This document shows positions 20,745 through 33,206 of a stretch of DNA of 64,000 nt, one piece after another. Location: positions 40,003,453 through 40,067,452 of the forward strand of contig JAOANR010000014.1 in the NCBI GenBank assembly GCA_030278955.1. The letters are read 5' to 3'. This stretch comes from Hygrophila difformis. Taxonomy: Eukaryota; Streptophyta; Magnoliopsida; Lamiales; Acanthaceae. A program made the position numbers and the translations under genes. The notes under the pieces are model-generated. The model did no database searches and was not told the origin of the DNA. It worked only from the letters and a program-made list of their open reading frames with translations. Each line of letters begins with the position of its first letter. Within the stretch, counting starts at the first letter, position 1.

Positions 20745-23244
20745 TGTAACGCCCCAAAAATTCAAAACCAAATTTCTGTGACGTCACTGCCGTGTTACCT
20801 CTCTTAAACTGTTGGCCAATCAATTTAAGATCAATAACACGTAGCCAAGTAACAGGAAGCCAATGAATCATAATACAAATCCAGAAAGGAAACCTCACAT
20901 CATAACAGACGTCCGGCTTACAAGCCTTATTCATGCGACATAACAGTCGACATATCAGTATCATCTCAACCTGTCAGAGATATTAAGTAACACACAAGAC
21001 AGAACATAATGTACCGATCGGTACCACAAGCAGTACGAGACAAGGTAATAGAGTCATAGCATATTATTCAAGACAAGCACATAAGTCCACAACATGCTAA
21101 TGCATCTCTAGGTAGATCACTCATCCCCAAACCCCACATCGTGCTCAGGCTCTGCGTCCTCCCCGGGAATATCTATACATGAAAACATAGCAAGGGTCAG
21201 TACAAGGTACTGAGCAAGAATAGAAGAATCGGCATAAGGGGAAACAAGAATTAACTTGATTCCCTAGAAGTATATTTATACATATAGGTGGAGATATATT
21301 CCGTTTTTAAACATTTGTTAAGCATAACATAAAAATTAAACAGTGCAAATAAGTAAACATCACACCGTCCCATACCGGTGCTTCAACCACTGCAAATAAG
21401 ATGAATGATGGATGATGAGATGAAATGTTATGACCTAAAATGTCTATCTACCCTAAATGCAACACATAAGCATGTCTAGCGCGCACCTAGGTACCATGGT
21501 CGGTATTCCCTCCCATATAAGGGTCCACACCCCTTAATGGTCGAGAGACATACCCACAGTGCCCCCGCCGCGGACACTAACAGCTGAAATCGTGGCTTAC
21601 GGCAAGCGGGTCAGGCTAAGGGTCATGAGCCCTTTCTAGCCAAATCAGACTAGGATATAAATCCTTTTCAGTCTCAATGCTTCTGGGTAGCGATCCCACC
21701 ATGCCCCTCATCGGATACCGATTCGTAAGCATAGCGTATCCTACCGTCGTGGCATTTCATATCATCACAGATATTCACATATCATCACAGATATTCACAT
21801 TCAATTCAATCACATGTCCATACGTAAAACAACGCATCAGGACAAAATAAACAACTCATCTCGAGTTAAGTATAATCAGGGGTGTGCCAAGTCCCACGTA
21901 TCGGCATCAACAACTCATCGCGAGTTAAGTATCAAAGGTGTGCCAAGCCCCACATATCGACACCAACACATATTCAGATTCAATTCCACACATGTCAATA
22001 CGTAAATTACGCGTCATGACAAAATAAACAACTCACCACGAGTTAAGTGTCAAGGGTGTGCCAAGCCCCACATATCGGCACCAACACTCACATCAACATA
22101 GAAGCGAAACAAGACTCGATCTCAACTAAGGCATAGTAGATCACCGCTAATCGCAACTAAGTTCAAAGATTGTGAGCATAATGATAGTTATGGCATGCTA
22201 GAAGCATAAGAAGAACTAAGGAACACGAAGGATGAAGAATCGGAAAACGAGCAAAAGAGACATGAAGACAGCAGAGACGGCGCGGTCCCCGCGCGGTCCC
22301 CGCGCGGTCTGGGAGTCGACCGCGCGCCCTGGGCACGGACGGCCGTGCCGTTCGTGTCGCGCGCTACGCGCGCGCTAGCGCGCCGGGAGCGCGCCGATGC
22401 GACAGAATCGGTGAAAATGGCGATTTCCGGCCATTCCACCGGATTTGCCCCCCATTTAAGCCTATTTCTACCCTTGCCTGATATGTAGATGAGTCTCCAA
22501 GCTCCTCTTCTCAACCTGCAAGCTTCCAATCAACAATTCCAAGCCTATATTGCAAGAATCAAGCTCCAAACATCATAATTCATCCAAGAACATGATTTCT
22601 TGATCTTGAAACCATTTGAAGCTTAAAAACTGAAATCAACAACACCAAAATGGTCTCAAGTACTAACCTTAGCTCCCAAGACTGATTTGCAACTCCCAAG
22701 CAAGGATTTAACACAAATTCCAAGCCGATCTACAAGAATTTCAACCCAAACTCTTCAATCCCGCCACCAACATAACACCCTCCAAAACCCACTTCAAACT
22801 TCACCCAAAACATGAATTAGATAGTGGAAATTACTTACCTCATGTTATACTATGAATCCCCCACTTGATTTGGCCCTAAAATCTCCAATTCCTCAAGAGA
22901 TTGAAGATCCCCAATTGCACCAAGAGAGAGTGACGGGAATGGGAAGGGGAGGAAGAAGAAATGGGTTTCTTAACCCAAAAATCTGATTTTGAAGAGTCAA
23001 AATGGATCCGGGTCGGGTCATGGGTCTCGGGTCGGGTCGGAATGTGGGTTAAAAGGTTTACACTACTTGTTTTGACCACATTGCACCCATTTGAGCACTT
23101 GACTCTTATTATCTAGTGAGTTGAACTCACTTATCCCCCCACTTAAATCTTCATTCCCTACAAAATAATCCACATACTAAGTCTTTTGTTAATTAACCAT
23201 AATTAAATTAATTAATTATGAGTTAATTAAATCGGGGTGTTACA
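20745..23244 (-). repeat. LTR of element B, right copy (5' LTR in coding sense)
   Basis: It has the same length as the left copy. The three differences noted fall near 16788/21957, 17170/22339 and 17764/22933. Confidence 0.93.
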
Positions 23245-23669
23245 CGCATGCCCTTGCTCAGTACTTGTGCTGACCCCTTTGCTTTGTCTGTTCTATAGAT
23301 CCTGCTGGAGGTACTGGAGCATGACTGGGTTTGAGGGTATTGAGAGATCACATAGATAGGACTTTTATGTCTATCTTTACGTGGTTATGTGATACTATGA
23401 AACTATCTGTGGTTGGTATGCTGTTTGAGAGGCTTGCAGCCTGGATGAGCTGCTGGAATGTTTATTTGATTATTATGGTGGAACCTCCTATGTGCTTATG
23501 TGTTTTATTTGTTTTAGTTTCCGCATTAAACTGGATTAATCAGATGATCACTTTAGGTTTACTCAGTCTTGTACTAGCTGTTTTAAATTAGCTGGCCACT
23601 AGTTTAGGATAGTTAGTACAGGGGTAATGCTTGCGAAAATCAGGTTTGAATTTTCGGGGCGTTACAGAG

Positions 23670-23682
23670 TGGTATCAGAGCC
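23670..23682 (+). other. tRNA-Met primer binding site of element A
   Basis: TGGTATCAGAGCC lies 3 nt after the left LTR end (23666). This fixes the plus orientation of A. Confidence 0.93.
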
Positions 23683-24640
23683 TGTGTGCTCTATTATCTT
23701 ATTAAAATTTGTGTAGACATAGGTGGTGAGTTGTGTGCGGGGTACATATAGCATTGAATTTTATTTTTATTATATCTGTTTATTTCTGCGCACACCAGGT
23801 TAATTCATAGTTGGGGAACTGTGAGGGAACCGTGGTACTCCAGTCAGGATCCTTGTTATCTCACAGTTATTGAGAACTATGAATGGCTGTTGATCGGTTA
23901 TTTAATTTTGTCATTTATATATACTGCTTTGTATACGATTGGTGATTTCTGCTAACATTGTTTGTTAATGTTGTGATTAAGATCAACCCACGTCTGAAAC
24001 GAAAGGTTGGCTCTTGGGAGTCGAGCTATTTGAATGGTGTTCTAATAGAAAGCAATATTGTGGGTGATATCCATAGGGGTTTGAAGTACCCCAGAGAGTG
24101 AGATGCAACTTGCAAGTCTCCCTAGTGGGATAACAAACTTGGGTGAGATTAACAGTAGCATATCATTTGGTTTATGAAATACGATGGAAACCCATTGTAA
24201 TCTATGTCCGTGAGAGTATAGTTGGGTTATTCAGACAGAATAATTGTTTGACAAGACACATGATTGACTATGGGGTCAATCGATAGAACGTGTGATTGTT
24301 ATTCGAATCGTTGGGTGTTTGCATCGTATACGAGGCCGGGTGGCTGTTCTGCACGACGAGATTCATACGATATGGGACTGTCATAGCATATAGGGCAAGG
24401 TCGACCTATGAGGACTTGCCAAGTATGTTGTCTGTATGTGATGGAAACGTTATGTTGATCGGATAACGTTTTAGTAAGTGTTTTAAATTCTTGTACCGTG
24501 AGTGTTTCTTCTTGACTCTCTGGTTGAGAGATAAACCCGTTTCCCTGATATGGGAATTATTTATGTCGCATTTTGTGTTGCTGTTATTGTGTTTGATTAT
24601 GGAGTCTTATGTTCATTTGAGACTCTAAATTTCATTCGTA
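23683..24640 (+). other. Gag-less leader of element A
   Basis: About 950 bp between the primer site and the protease remnant contain no ORF with a gag domain or zinc knuckle. Element C has the homologous leader (about 37660-38576). Gag was therefore lost before the two copies separated. Confidence 0.7.
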
Positions 24641-26860
24641 AGCATGGAGTAAATGCTACTACTGCTGCGAATCCTTCTGCCTTAGTACTGTGCGATTCAG
24701 AAGCCTCATGTTCTTTAGTGGCTTTGCGATTTGTGCGAGAGCATGGAGTAGGACCATTGGCGCCCTACCAGATGCTTGTTTCTTTACCTTCGGGTGATAA
24801 TATTCGAAGTGATCATTTGATGCAAGATGCTGTGTTGAGCATCGAGAGTCGCGAATTCAGGGCTGACCTGGTGGTCTTTAGCCCGGTTGGTTTTGACGTA
24901 CTATTGGGCATGGATTGGCTGTTTGCCATCATGCTGTGATTGATTGTGGTGTTCCACGAATATCCTTTTTGGATTCTTTGGGTAACTGTGTTTCTTATCG
25001 ACATCCGTTGATTCCACCTGTTATTGGTGTGGTTTCTGTTGATGCGTTGTGTGATTTGATGCGCAGGGGTTGTTCTCTTTCCCTGTGGCACATGAGGGAT
25101 CTTCGAGCAGAGGTTTCTGCTGCTTCGAGTGTCCCTGTTGTCTCTGAGTTCGGGGATGTATTTCCCGACGAAATTCATGGTCTCCCATCTGCTCGGGAGA
25201 TTGATTTTACTATTGAGCTGATGCCTGATGCAGCTCATATTTCTAAGGCTCCTTACCATATGACTCCTGTGAACTGAAGGAGTTGAAGGATCTATTGAAT
25301 GAGCTTATCATGTATATTTAGCCGAGTAGCTCGCCTTAAGGAGCTCCTGTTTTGTTTGTTTAGAAGAATGATGAATCGATGATGATGTGCATCGATTACA
25401 GAGAATTGAATTGAATCACGGGAAAAACAAGTATCCTTTACCTCGGATTGGGGATCTATTTGATTAGTTGAGAGGGGCCATTATTTTTTAGTAAGATTGA
25501 TTTGAGATGGGGCTACCACCAGATAAGGGTGGCGGAGGCTGATAGGCCTAAGACAGTTTTCAGGACTCGTTGAGGACATTTGAATTCTCGGTCATGTCTT
25601 TTGGTTTGACTAACGCACTAGCGATCTTCATGGATCTCATGTATAGGGTATTACATCCCATGCTGGCCGTGTGCGCGGTTGTGTTCATAGATGATATTAT
25701 GGTTTATTCGCCGACGCGTGAGGCACACGCGGGTCACTTGAGAACAGTTTTGAATACATTGTGAGAGCATAAACTGTATGCTAAACTCTCCAAATGTGAA
25801 TTTTGGTTGGAGAGTGTGTCTTTTCCGGGGCACATTGTTTCCGGTAATGGTATGTATGTTGATCCTGCTAAGGTAAAAGCTGTATTTAAATGGCAAGTCC
25901 CGAAAATGTGGGGAAGATCCGAAGTTTCTTAGAGCTTGTTGGTTATTATAGCAGGTTTATTGAGGGATTTTCTAGCATTGCTAGACCTCGGATGAGATTG
26001 TTGTGTAACGATGTTAAATTCCAGTGGGATGATGATTGTGAGCAGGCGTTTGAACTTTGGAAGAATGTAATGACAGAGGCACCTGTATTCATATTACCTG
26101 ATGAGTCAGGTAAGTATGAAGTTTACACAAATGCATCACCTAGAGGTTTGGGTGGTGTGTTGGCGCAGAACGAGAAGGTGATCAGCAGAACTACCCAACA
26201 CATGATTTGGAGACGACAGCGGTAGTTCATGTTTTGGAAATTTAGTGGCTCCCTCCGAGGCATTATATGGGAGAAAGTATAGGAGTCCATTATGTTGGAA
26301 TGATCCAACAGATAAGGTGAATGTGGGTCCTGAGATGATTGAGCAGACAATCGAGTTGGTGAAGATCATCAGGGATCGAATATAAGAGGTTCAGGACAGA
26401 CAGAAGAGCTATGTTGATTTAGCCCGTCGAGAGGTGGAGTTTGAGGTTGGTGATAGGGTAATACTACGGGTATCGCCTATGTGAGGGATATGCTGGTTCG
26501 GTAAGAAGGGCAAGTTGAGCCCGAGATACATTGGACCATATGAGATTGTGGAGAGAGTTGGTAAAGTGGTTTATAGGTTGTTTTGCCATCTGAAGTGGGT
26601 CGAGCCCATGATGTATTCCATACCATACTTCCCAACTTAGGAAGTTTATGTCTGATCCAGATAAGATCATTCAGCTTGATAAAGTTGAATTGGATGCTAG
26701 TCTTAAGTTCGAAGAGTTCCAGATGGGGTGATTGATACAAATGATGAGGTTCCGAGGGATAAAACCATGTTGATGGTTAAGGTGTTGTGGTCTAGACACG
26801 GAGCTGAAGATGTTATTTGGAGAAACTGGGGAGCATATGAAACTGAAGTAGCCAGACTTT
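24640..26860 (+). pseudogene. Element A broken pol: protease, RT, RNase H start, integrase end
   Basis: The protease has DSEAS in place of DSGAS (about 24697) and LLGMDWL at 24904, followed by a frameshift (24920). The RT N-terminus (DVFPDEIHGLPSAREIDF) is near 25150; the RT palm VVFIDDIMVYSPTREAHAGH is near 25690. The RT thumb/RNase H block VGYYSRFIEGFSSIARPRM is followed by EAPVFILPDESGKYEVYT (25930-26130). Most of RNase H and the integrase core are gone. The integrase C-terminus (VEFEVGDRVILRVSP, near 26440) and a chromodomain-like end follow, full of stops. Several lesions, including the break after GMDWL and the Glu in DSEAS, are shared with element C. Confidence 0.88.
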
Positions 26861-26952
26861 GATTTTTACTTCTTCATAATGAAGTAACATTCTACCCTTG
26901 ATTGTTCATTGATGATCATGTGATTTATTATGCATTTCGGGGACGAAATGAT

Positions 26953-26968
26953 CCTAAGGGGGAGAGAT
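26953..26968 (+). other. Polypurine tract of element A
   Basis: CCTAAGGGGGAGAGAT sits immediately before the 3' LTR. The same tract, inverted, borders the LTRs of B (18076-18091) and, slightly changed, C (35349-35364). Confidence 0.85.
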
Positions 26969-29900
26969 TGTAACATCCCGATTAATTAACGCATAATTAA
27001 TTTAATTAATTGTGTTTAATTAATAGAGATAAATAATATATATTATTTTGTAGAAGAGTTATTATATTGAAGTAGATTAATAAGTGGGTAGCAGACCCAC
27101 AAATTAATAAGAGCTCAAGTGCTCAAGTTGAAGAATTAAGGTGTATTTGGTCCAATACTTGATAGCCCAGCCCAATTACTTACCTTTAGGCCCGACCCGC
27201 AACCCTTGGCCCGGCCCGAGGCAATTATTTGAGCCTACAAATCAGATTTTGGGGTAGGAAACCCATTTCATTGTCAATTTCTTCTCCATTCCCGTCACTA
27301 TGCAAGAGGCAAATTGGGGATCTTGAAATTCTTGAGAAATTGAGGATTTTAGTGCGAAATCAAGTGGGGGATTCATACTATAACTTGAGGTAAGTGTTTT
27401 CCCCCATATATTCCTTGTTTTTATGAAAATAGAAGTGATTTTTAATGGGTGTTTTGGAGGTGACGAAAATGGGTGTTGTGTGATGAACTTCTTGTAGACC
27501 GGCTTGAAATGAAGGTGTAAATCTTCAATTGGAGTTTGGATCTTGATTGAGGAGGCTTATGTAAGATGAATCTCTGTCCATTTCAAGTTTTGATGTGTTT
27601 GGTTGAAAAATTTAGAAGTTATAAACTTAGAACAATCAATTGTTAAATCTGTCAACTTTGATCTATTGTTGCGCAACCTTTTGCATCTGTATTTTCGAAC
27701 CTTTTCCAAACCTTATTCCGTAAACCTTTCTTCATGAAAAATGTTCTTAACATCATAAAGCTTTTGTCCTCCAAATTTCACGAATTTTGGACTCCATTTG
27801 CTATCCCAAATTGAATCTGGTTTACTTAAGACTTTTGCTGGAAATCTGACAGCACCATAGTCTGAACTTGTAGAGCATTTTTGACCACTTTATAGTTGTT
27901 TTCCCTCAACCATTTCTTCATGAAAGATGTTCATAATTGTGTGAAGTATCTCTCTGTCAAATTTCGTGATTTTTAATTGTCGTATGAAAAAGATATGGGA
28001 TCTGGTTTATCGGAAGGTCAAAATCCATTTTTATTGAAAGTTAAGAGATGTTATTTTCTGAAATCTGAGTTTTTAAATGATTTAGAGTCCTCAAACCCAC
28101 ATTACTTCTTCATGAAAAATACTTATATATGTGTTATCTACTTTGTGTTAAAATATCAGAATTTTTGGACGAGTTTTAGTATTTCTAACACCTGTTGAAA
28201 CGTTTAAGTCTATTGTTGAATTTCCGGCAGAATGCATGTTCTGTAAAGAACTTGGATTTTGAACAGTTTATAGGCCTTATTTTAAAAAGTACAAAACATG
28301 AAAGTTGTTCCTCTATGTCTTGGCAACCTACAGTCTAAATTTCACATCCTTTGCCTGTCGTATGAATTTTTAAACTGATTTGGCGTAATCTGCGACGTTG
28401 GACATGATTTTTGGTCCAAATGAGAAATTGTTGGATTTTGAGATTTATTCTTGCGTTGTAGCTTACTGTTGGTGATTGGAAGGCTTGGGAGCTGTTATTG
28501 AAGCTTGTGGATCATCACTCATTTAAGGCAAGGGTTATGCTTGCATTATTGTGTGTGTTGGGGTGATTTTTGGATGATATTGGAGTTTTTGCTCGATTTT
28601 TCTTCCGTTTGATTCGCAGGTTTATTATTCACAATATTTATGAGGGTTTAAGCTTATGGTATGATAATTTAGATGATGATATGCTTATCGGGTTATCATA
28701 TCGCTTATTAGATGGTGATGAATGCCTATTCGTGTGTTCTTGTCGAACTCCTCGCTCTAATGAATGAATTATGATTTCCTTGCGGTGTTTTGAAATTTGG
28801 GAATGTGTATATAACTCATGGAGGTCGTGAATATAATGTTACAACCTGTTGGGACATGAGGTTCATACTCATGTGGTGAAATGACACTCATTATGTTGTG
28901 TCGGGATGCTGTCTTAGCTTTGAAAGGTACGCAAGATGTTTATATGGTATTGTGGAACAGGCGAACCTTGCGAAGGTAATTCTTGATTATCATGTTATTT
29001 TCATATGCATGTTATTGCATTGAAATTGATGGTTATTAACCCGATGGGTTATTATGACGTTTATGATTGATCGGGCAACCTTCACAGGTGTTGTTGAGTC
29101 TGGATGGCCCTGCGGGGTGTATTATTGACTGTTATGTCTGTTACCCTTTTGGGGTGGTTATTATAATGCATGATATTGCATTATGAATGGATGGACATAT
29201 TGGAAATGTCTGATCGGGCAGCCTTTACCGGTGTTGTTGAGTCCCGATGACCCTGCGGGGTGGATTATTGGTTTTTATTCCTGTTGGCCCTTTTGGGCTG
29301 GTTATTATAATGCATGGTATTGCATTATGGATGGATGGACATATTGGAAATGTCTGATCGGGCAGCCTTTACCGGTGTTGTTGAGTCCCGATGGCCCTGC
29401 GGGGTGATTATTAGGCTGTGTTGCCTGTGATTTGGCTGTTATGCCTGTGATTGGGCTGTGATGCCTGTGGTCCCTGCGGGGATGGTGTATGTTACCCTGT
29501 AACGGGTTGGAGTTGATGATATCCTCACCCGTGGGTTCATACCGCCCGGGTTTAGGTTGCCGGCTAGGCATATTCATTTGCATTTGCATATAGGGTAGAT
29601 AGGTGTATGTTAGGCCATGCATCACGTGCATAAATTGTATGCCTGTGGTTGAAGCACCGGTATGGGACGGTGTGATGTTTTATCTGCTTCTTTTGTTATC
29701 TGTTTATTATTATATTATATCCCCTATAAACCCCTGCACGCATGCCCTTGCTCAGTACTTGTGCTGACCCCTTTGCTTTGTCTGTTTTATAGATCCTGCT
29801 GGAGGTACTGGAGCATGACTGGGTTTGAGGGTATTGAGAGATCACATAGATAGGACTTTTATGTCTATCTTTACGTGGTTATGTGATACTATGAAACTAT

Positions 29901-30160
29901 CTGTGGTTGGTATGCTGTTTGAGAGGCTTGCAGCCTGGATGAGCTGCTGGAATGTTTATTTGATTATTATGGTGGAACCTCCTATGTGCTTATGTGTTTT
30001 ATTTGTTTTAGTTTCCGCATTAAACTGGATTAATCAGATGATCACTTTAGGTTTACTCAGTCTTGTACTAGCTGTTTTAAATTAGCTGGCCACTAGTTTA
30101 GGATAGTTAGTACAGGGGTAATGCTTGCGAAAATCAGGTTTGAATTTTCGGGGCGTTACA
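26969..30160 (+). repeat. 3' LTR of element A (3192 bp)
   Basis: TG...CA ends are preceded by a polypurine tract and followed by the ATATC duplication. The LTR contains about 143-bp tandem units (about 29064-29410), an 18-nt core motif shared with the B, C and solo LTRs (29645-29677) and a short hairpin at 29753-29766. Short ORFs in the tandem units are repeat artefacts. The matching 5' LTR occupies 12801-15575 and 23250-23666, split by element B. Confidence 0.92.
29753..29766 (+). promoter_or_regulatory. Conserved LTR hairpin, A copy
   Basis: CAGTA-CTTG-TGCTG forms a 5-bp stem with one T-G wobble. It is preceded by GCT and followed by ACCC. The equivalent in the left LTR is 23259-23272. It lies about 390 nt before the LTR end and just before a TTTTATAGATCCTGCTGGAG block, which suggests an RNA-level role near the transcript end. 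Confidence 0.6.
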
Positions 30161-30165
30161 ATATC

Positions 30166-31012
30166 TCGATCAAACCTCCTCCTATTTCTCCATAAATATT
30201 CCATTCATTTATCTAATATCATGGTTGTCTTGAAATTCTTATCACCTCACATTTTATTTCTTCATTCTTTGTTTATGTCTTCTCAACATTGATTTTATAT
30301 TTAAAACAATGTCTTTTGTTTCTTCTTGTCATGTATTACAATGTTTCACACCCCAATATTTTCCTATATTTCTTTTGTTACAGGTTAATTTTTCTCAGAT
30401 TACAATATATTCTTATTCTTGCTATTCATGCAAGATTTTTTTTTATTCAAACGTGAATATTAGTGGGTTTTTTTTGTTTTTTCTTATGTACTATTAAATA
30501 TATATTTCTAATGGTTTTCCAATGACTTTTACAGGATTACATGTTGTAATTCGAAATTGCAATTAAGTCATACTCTACAAATTATTTTTATGATTCTCCT
30601 TTGTATACTACTCAAAATCTTTGTATATAATGAATCTATTTTATGTTGATTTTTTTATTGTTTGTTTTTTTGTCTTTATTCAAAATTTGAAAAAAAAACT
30701 GAAGAGAATAAATTTGGAGATATTTCCACTTTATTTTTTATTGATGTATTTTTCCATTTTGTTAATAAATTATTCCCTTTTTGACATCTTTCCTTTTGGA
30801 TACATTTTTTTTACATATTTTTTAATTTATTTAAGTTCACTATAAAGTAGAAAACAATCATTATTTAATTGAATTCGGAAAAATTGGGAATAGTCTAATA
30901 AATTGGATAGGGAATGATTTAAATTACTAGTTGTTTATTTTTTCCCAACTTTTTATTTAGCATAGTGATTTGTTATTATTTTAGAAGATCTCAATCTAAT
31001 TTTGAATGGTTG

Positions 31013-31043
<31 letters not shown>

Positions 31044-31202
31044 GTGGATATCGATCCTATATTTTTAAGAAATTATTAATTAATATAAACGGTATAATAA
31101 CACTACATAAATTAAAAAGATTTACTATGATATACATCTTTTAACTTCGTCTAATTGAATAAATATAGTACTATATATTTGTATAATATATATACTTATA
31201 AT
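30166..31202. other. AT-rich intergenic DNA, no gene seen
   Basis: The sequence is strongly AT-rich with long T runs and a (TA)n stretch at about 31016-31038. Hydrophobic ORFs here are products of T-rich composition. The block near 30980 (TTTTAGAAGATCTCAATC) resembles 12750, so it is probably the right flank of the repeat that element A entered. Confidence 0.6.
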
Positions 31203-31682
31203 TAGGGGTGAAAGGGGTACGGTCAATATCAGACCGATCCGATACTTTATCCGATTATATTCGAATCCGAATCTGTATCCAACTATCCAGCCAAATATTT
31301 CAATAGTCGCATCCAAATTTGAATCTGTAATTTAATATATGCATTCGTATTTGTATCCAAAAATATCTGACCTTATCTAAAAACTGATAGGATATTATCC
31401 AGATTTTAAATATGGATATCCGAATATATTAATATATTATTATTTATTAATTAAAAATTATCAATAATTATAACAAAATATAAAATTATTACTCCTATAT
31501 AATTATCAAATTTTCAAAAAAGATTAAAAATTATCCGATAATTTGTATCCAATTAAATCTATATTCGACATGTATTTGTATCCGGCATATCTATATTCGA
31601 TCCGAATCCGAGAAAAAAATGTGGGATAATATATATTCGTATCCAATACTATCTGATCATATCCATATCGTTTTCATCCCTA
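31203..31682. mobile_element. hAT-type MITE (TAGGGGTG family)
   Basis: Termini TAGGGGTGAAA and TTTTCATCCCTA are inverted. The interior is built of repeated TATCCGAT/CGAATCC-type blocks. Flanks CTTATAAT and CATATAAT agree at 7 of 8 positions. Confidence 0.72.
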
Positions 31683-31696
31683 CATATAATATAATA

Positions 31697-31872
31697 CCCC
31701 CTTCATTTCAAAATAAGTGTAACATAAGGAAATGACCCGAGATTCAATGCAATGAATAAAAGTGTTTTAGTGGAAGTTTTATACCCTTAAAAGCATTTAT
31801 ATATGGTAATGTAACATTTATTATGAAACACCCAAAAAAAGAAAGTGTAACACTTAAAAAAAATGGAGGAAG
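31697..31872. mobile_element. Small Stowaway-like MITE (176 bp)
   Basis: Inverted ends CCCCCTTCATTT and AAATGGAGGAAG are flanked by TA; AAGTGTAACA near each end is also inverted. Confidence 0.75.
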
Positions 31873-32064
31873 TATAATATAGTATAATATGATAATTATA
31901 TATTCATGATTAGATTTGCATTAGTCACTCCATATGTATGTGAACAATTTTCTAAAATTATTAATATTATTTTGTGGGAAGCTGACGCCAAATAACATAT
32001 TGAAAAGAAAATAAAGGGAAAAAAGAGCAACAAAAAGAGGTGTCCAAAAGCATAAAGGAAAAAA

Positions 32065-32320
32065 AGAGCTAACACTTTGGCTCTTGGGAACCATACGCCG
32101 GAAGAATCCGTCGCTAACACCCTGTGCGTGAAATTTGGGGGAATGTCCAAGTAGTGTAGAATTCTTCTAAAGATGCACCACATTTTGCTAGACAATCCGC
32201 GACCATTTTACACTTGCAAAGTACATGATGAACTGAACATCGGTCAAAGACGTCTCGCCATGTGCGGGAGGCATGCCATTGGTCGAGTAGTCCAGTAGCA
32301 TTATTAGTGTAATATATAAT
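32065..32320 (-). pseudogene. LINE-type RNase H remnant
   Basis: The minus-strand frame reads WRDVFDRCSVHHVLCKCKMVADCLAKCGASLEE, the end of the RNase H domain that plant non-LTR elements carry after RT. A frameshift near 32165 moves the continuation (FPRAK end) to another frame. The catalytic part is missing, so this is a short 3' remnant. It would have degraded RNA in RNA-DNA hybrids. Confidence 0.65.
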
Positions 32321-32591
32321 ATAATAAATTAACATATAAAATATAAAATGGAGTTAAAATTAAATCTCGGAAATTATAAATTTAAAAATGTAAAATTAAA
32401 TATATTACATAATTCGTATCAGGCAAAAATGTATTAATATAAATTAAATAATGTAAAATCAAATTGATTATGGGCTAAGAGGATGTTTGGATGCGCGTTT
32501 TAAAAAGTGCTGCAGCATTTAGAAAAGGATAATCAGATAATTGTTGTAACAAAACATGCTGTAGAAAATTAAGTGTTTGGATGAGCTTATG

Positions 32592-33157
32592 TGTAACGCC
32601 CCGAAAATTCAAACCTGATTTTCGCAAACATTACCGTTGTACTAACTATTCTAAACTAGTGGCCAACTAATTTAAAACAGCTAGTACAAGACTGAGTACA
32701 CCTAAAGTGATCATCTGATTAATCCAGTTTAATGCAGAAGCTATAATTAAATTAGAATCACATAGGCACATAAAATGCCACCCAAGAATAATCAAATAAC
32801 GGTCCCAGCGACCCATCCAGGCTACAAGCCTCCCAACAGCATACCAATATCTCAAACAGGGCTACCAGCCCAAAGCTGTAAATCACATAAGACCACCGGC
32901 CGACAGTATGTAAATCCCAGGCTCACAGGCCTCAACCAGCAGTATATATCAAGCAAAAGCAGTCAACAGAGTATCACATAATGACATATAAATAATAATA
33001 ACAGAAATGTCCTATCTATGTGATCTCTCATAACCCCAAACCCAGTCATGCTCCAGCGCCTCCAGCAGGATCTATAAAACAGACAAAAGCAAAGGGGGTC
33101 AGTACAACGTACTGAGCAAGGCTACGTGCCGGGGAGTAAGGGAAAACAGCACCATAA

Positions 33158-33206
<49 letters not shown>

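Larger units (their letters stand above)
15576..23244 (-). mobile_element. Ty3/Gypsy LTR retrotransposon B, very young, internally deleted
   Basis: The element is inserted into the left LTR of A with the duplication CGCAT (15571-15575 and 23245-23249). Both LTRs are exactly 2500 bp (15576-18075 and 20745-23244), and I see only three substitutions between them. It is coded on the minus strand: primer site 20741-20729, gag, protease, then a direct junction to the integrase C-terminus and chromodomain-like end, then the polypurine tract at 18091-18076. Reverse transcriptase, RNase H and most of integrase are missing. It must have been copied in trans by a related complete element. Confidence 0.93.
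12801..30160 (+). mobile_element. Ty3/Gypsy LTR retrotransposon A (chromovirus-like, defective)
   Basis: LTRs start TGTAACATCCC and end GGGGCGTTACA. The 5-bp duplication ATATC lies at 12796-12800 and 30161-30165. The left LTR (12801-23666) contains all of element B; without B it is 3192 bp, exactly the size of the right LTR (26969-30160). I count about eight substitutions between the two LTRs. The internal region is only 3302 bp: primer site, a gag-less leader and a broken pol. Given how similar the LTRs are, the element was probably already defective when it transposed. Confidence 0.92.

Noticed and set aside
12801..30160. Treating A as an autonomous full-length retrotransposon because of its 17-kb span
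   Set aside because: Most of the span is the nested element B; the internal region is 3.3 kb with no gag and a pol full of stops.
30309..30845. Hydrophobic ORFs resembling small membrane proteins
   Set aside because: Phe/Ile/Leu/Tyr richness follows from T-rich DNA. No start context, conservation or motif.
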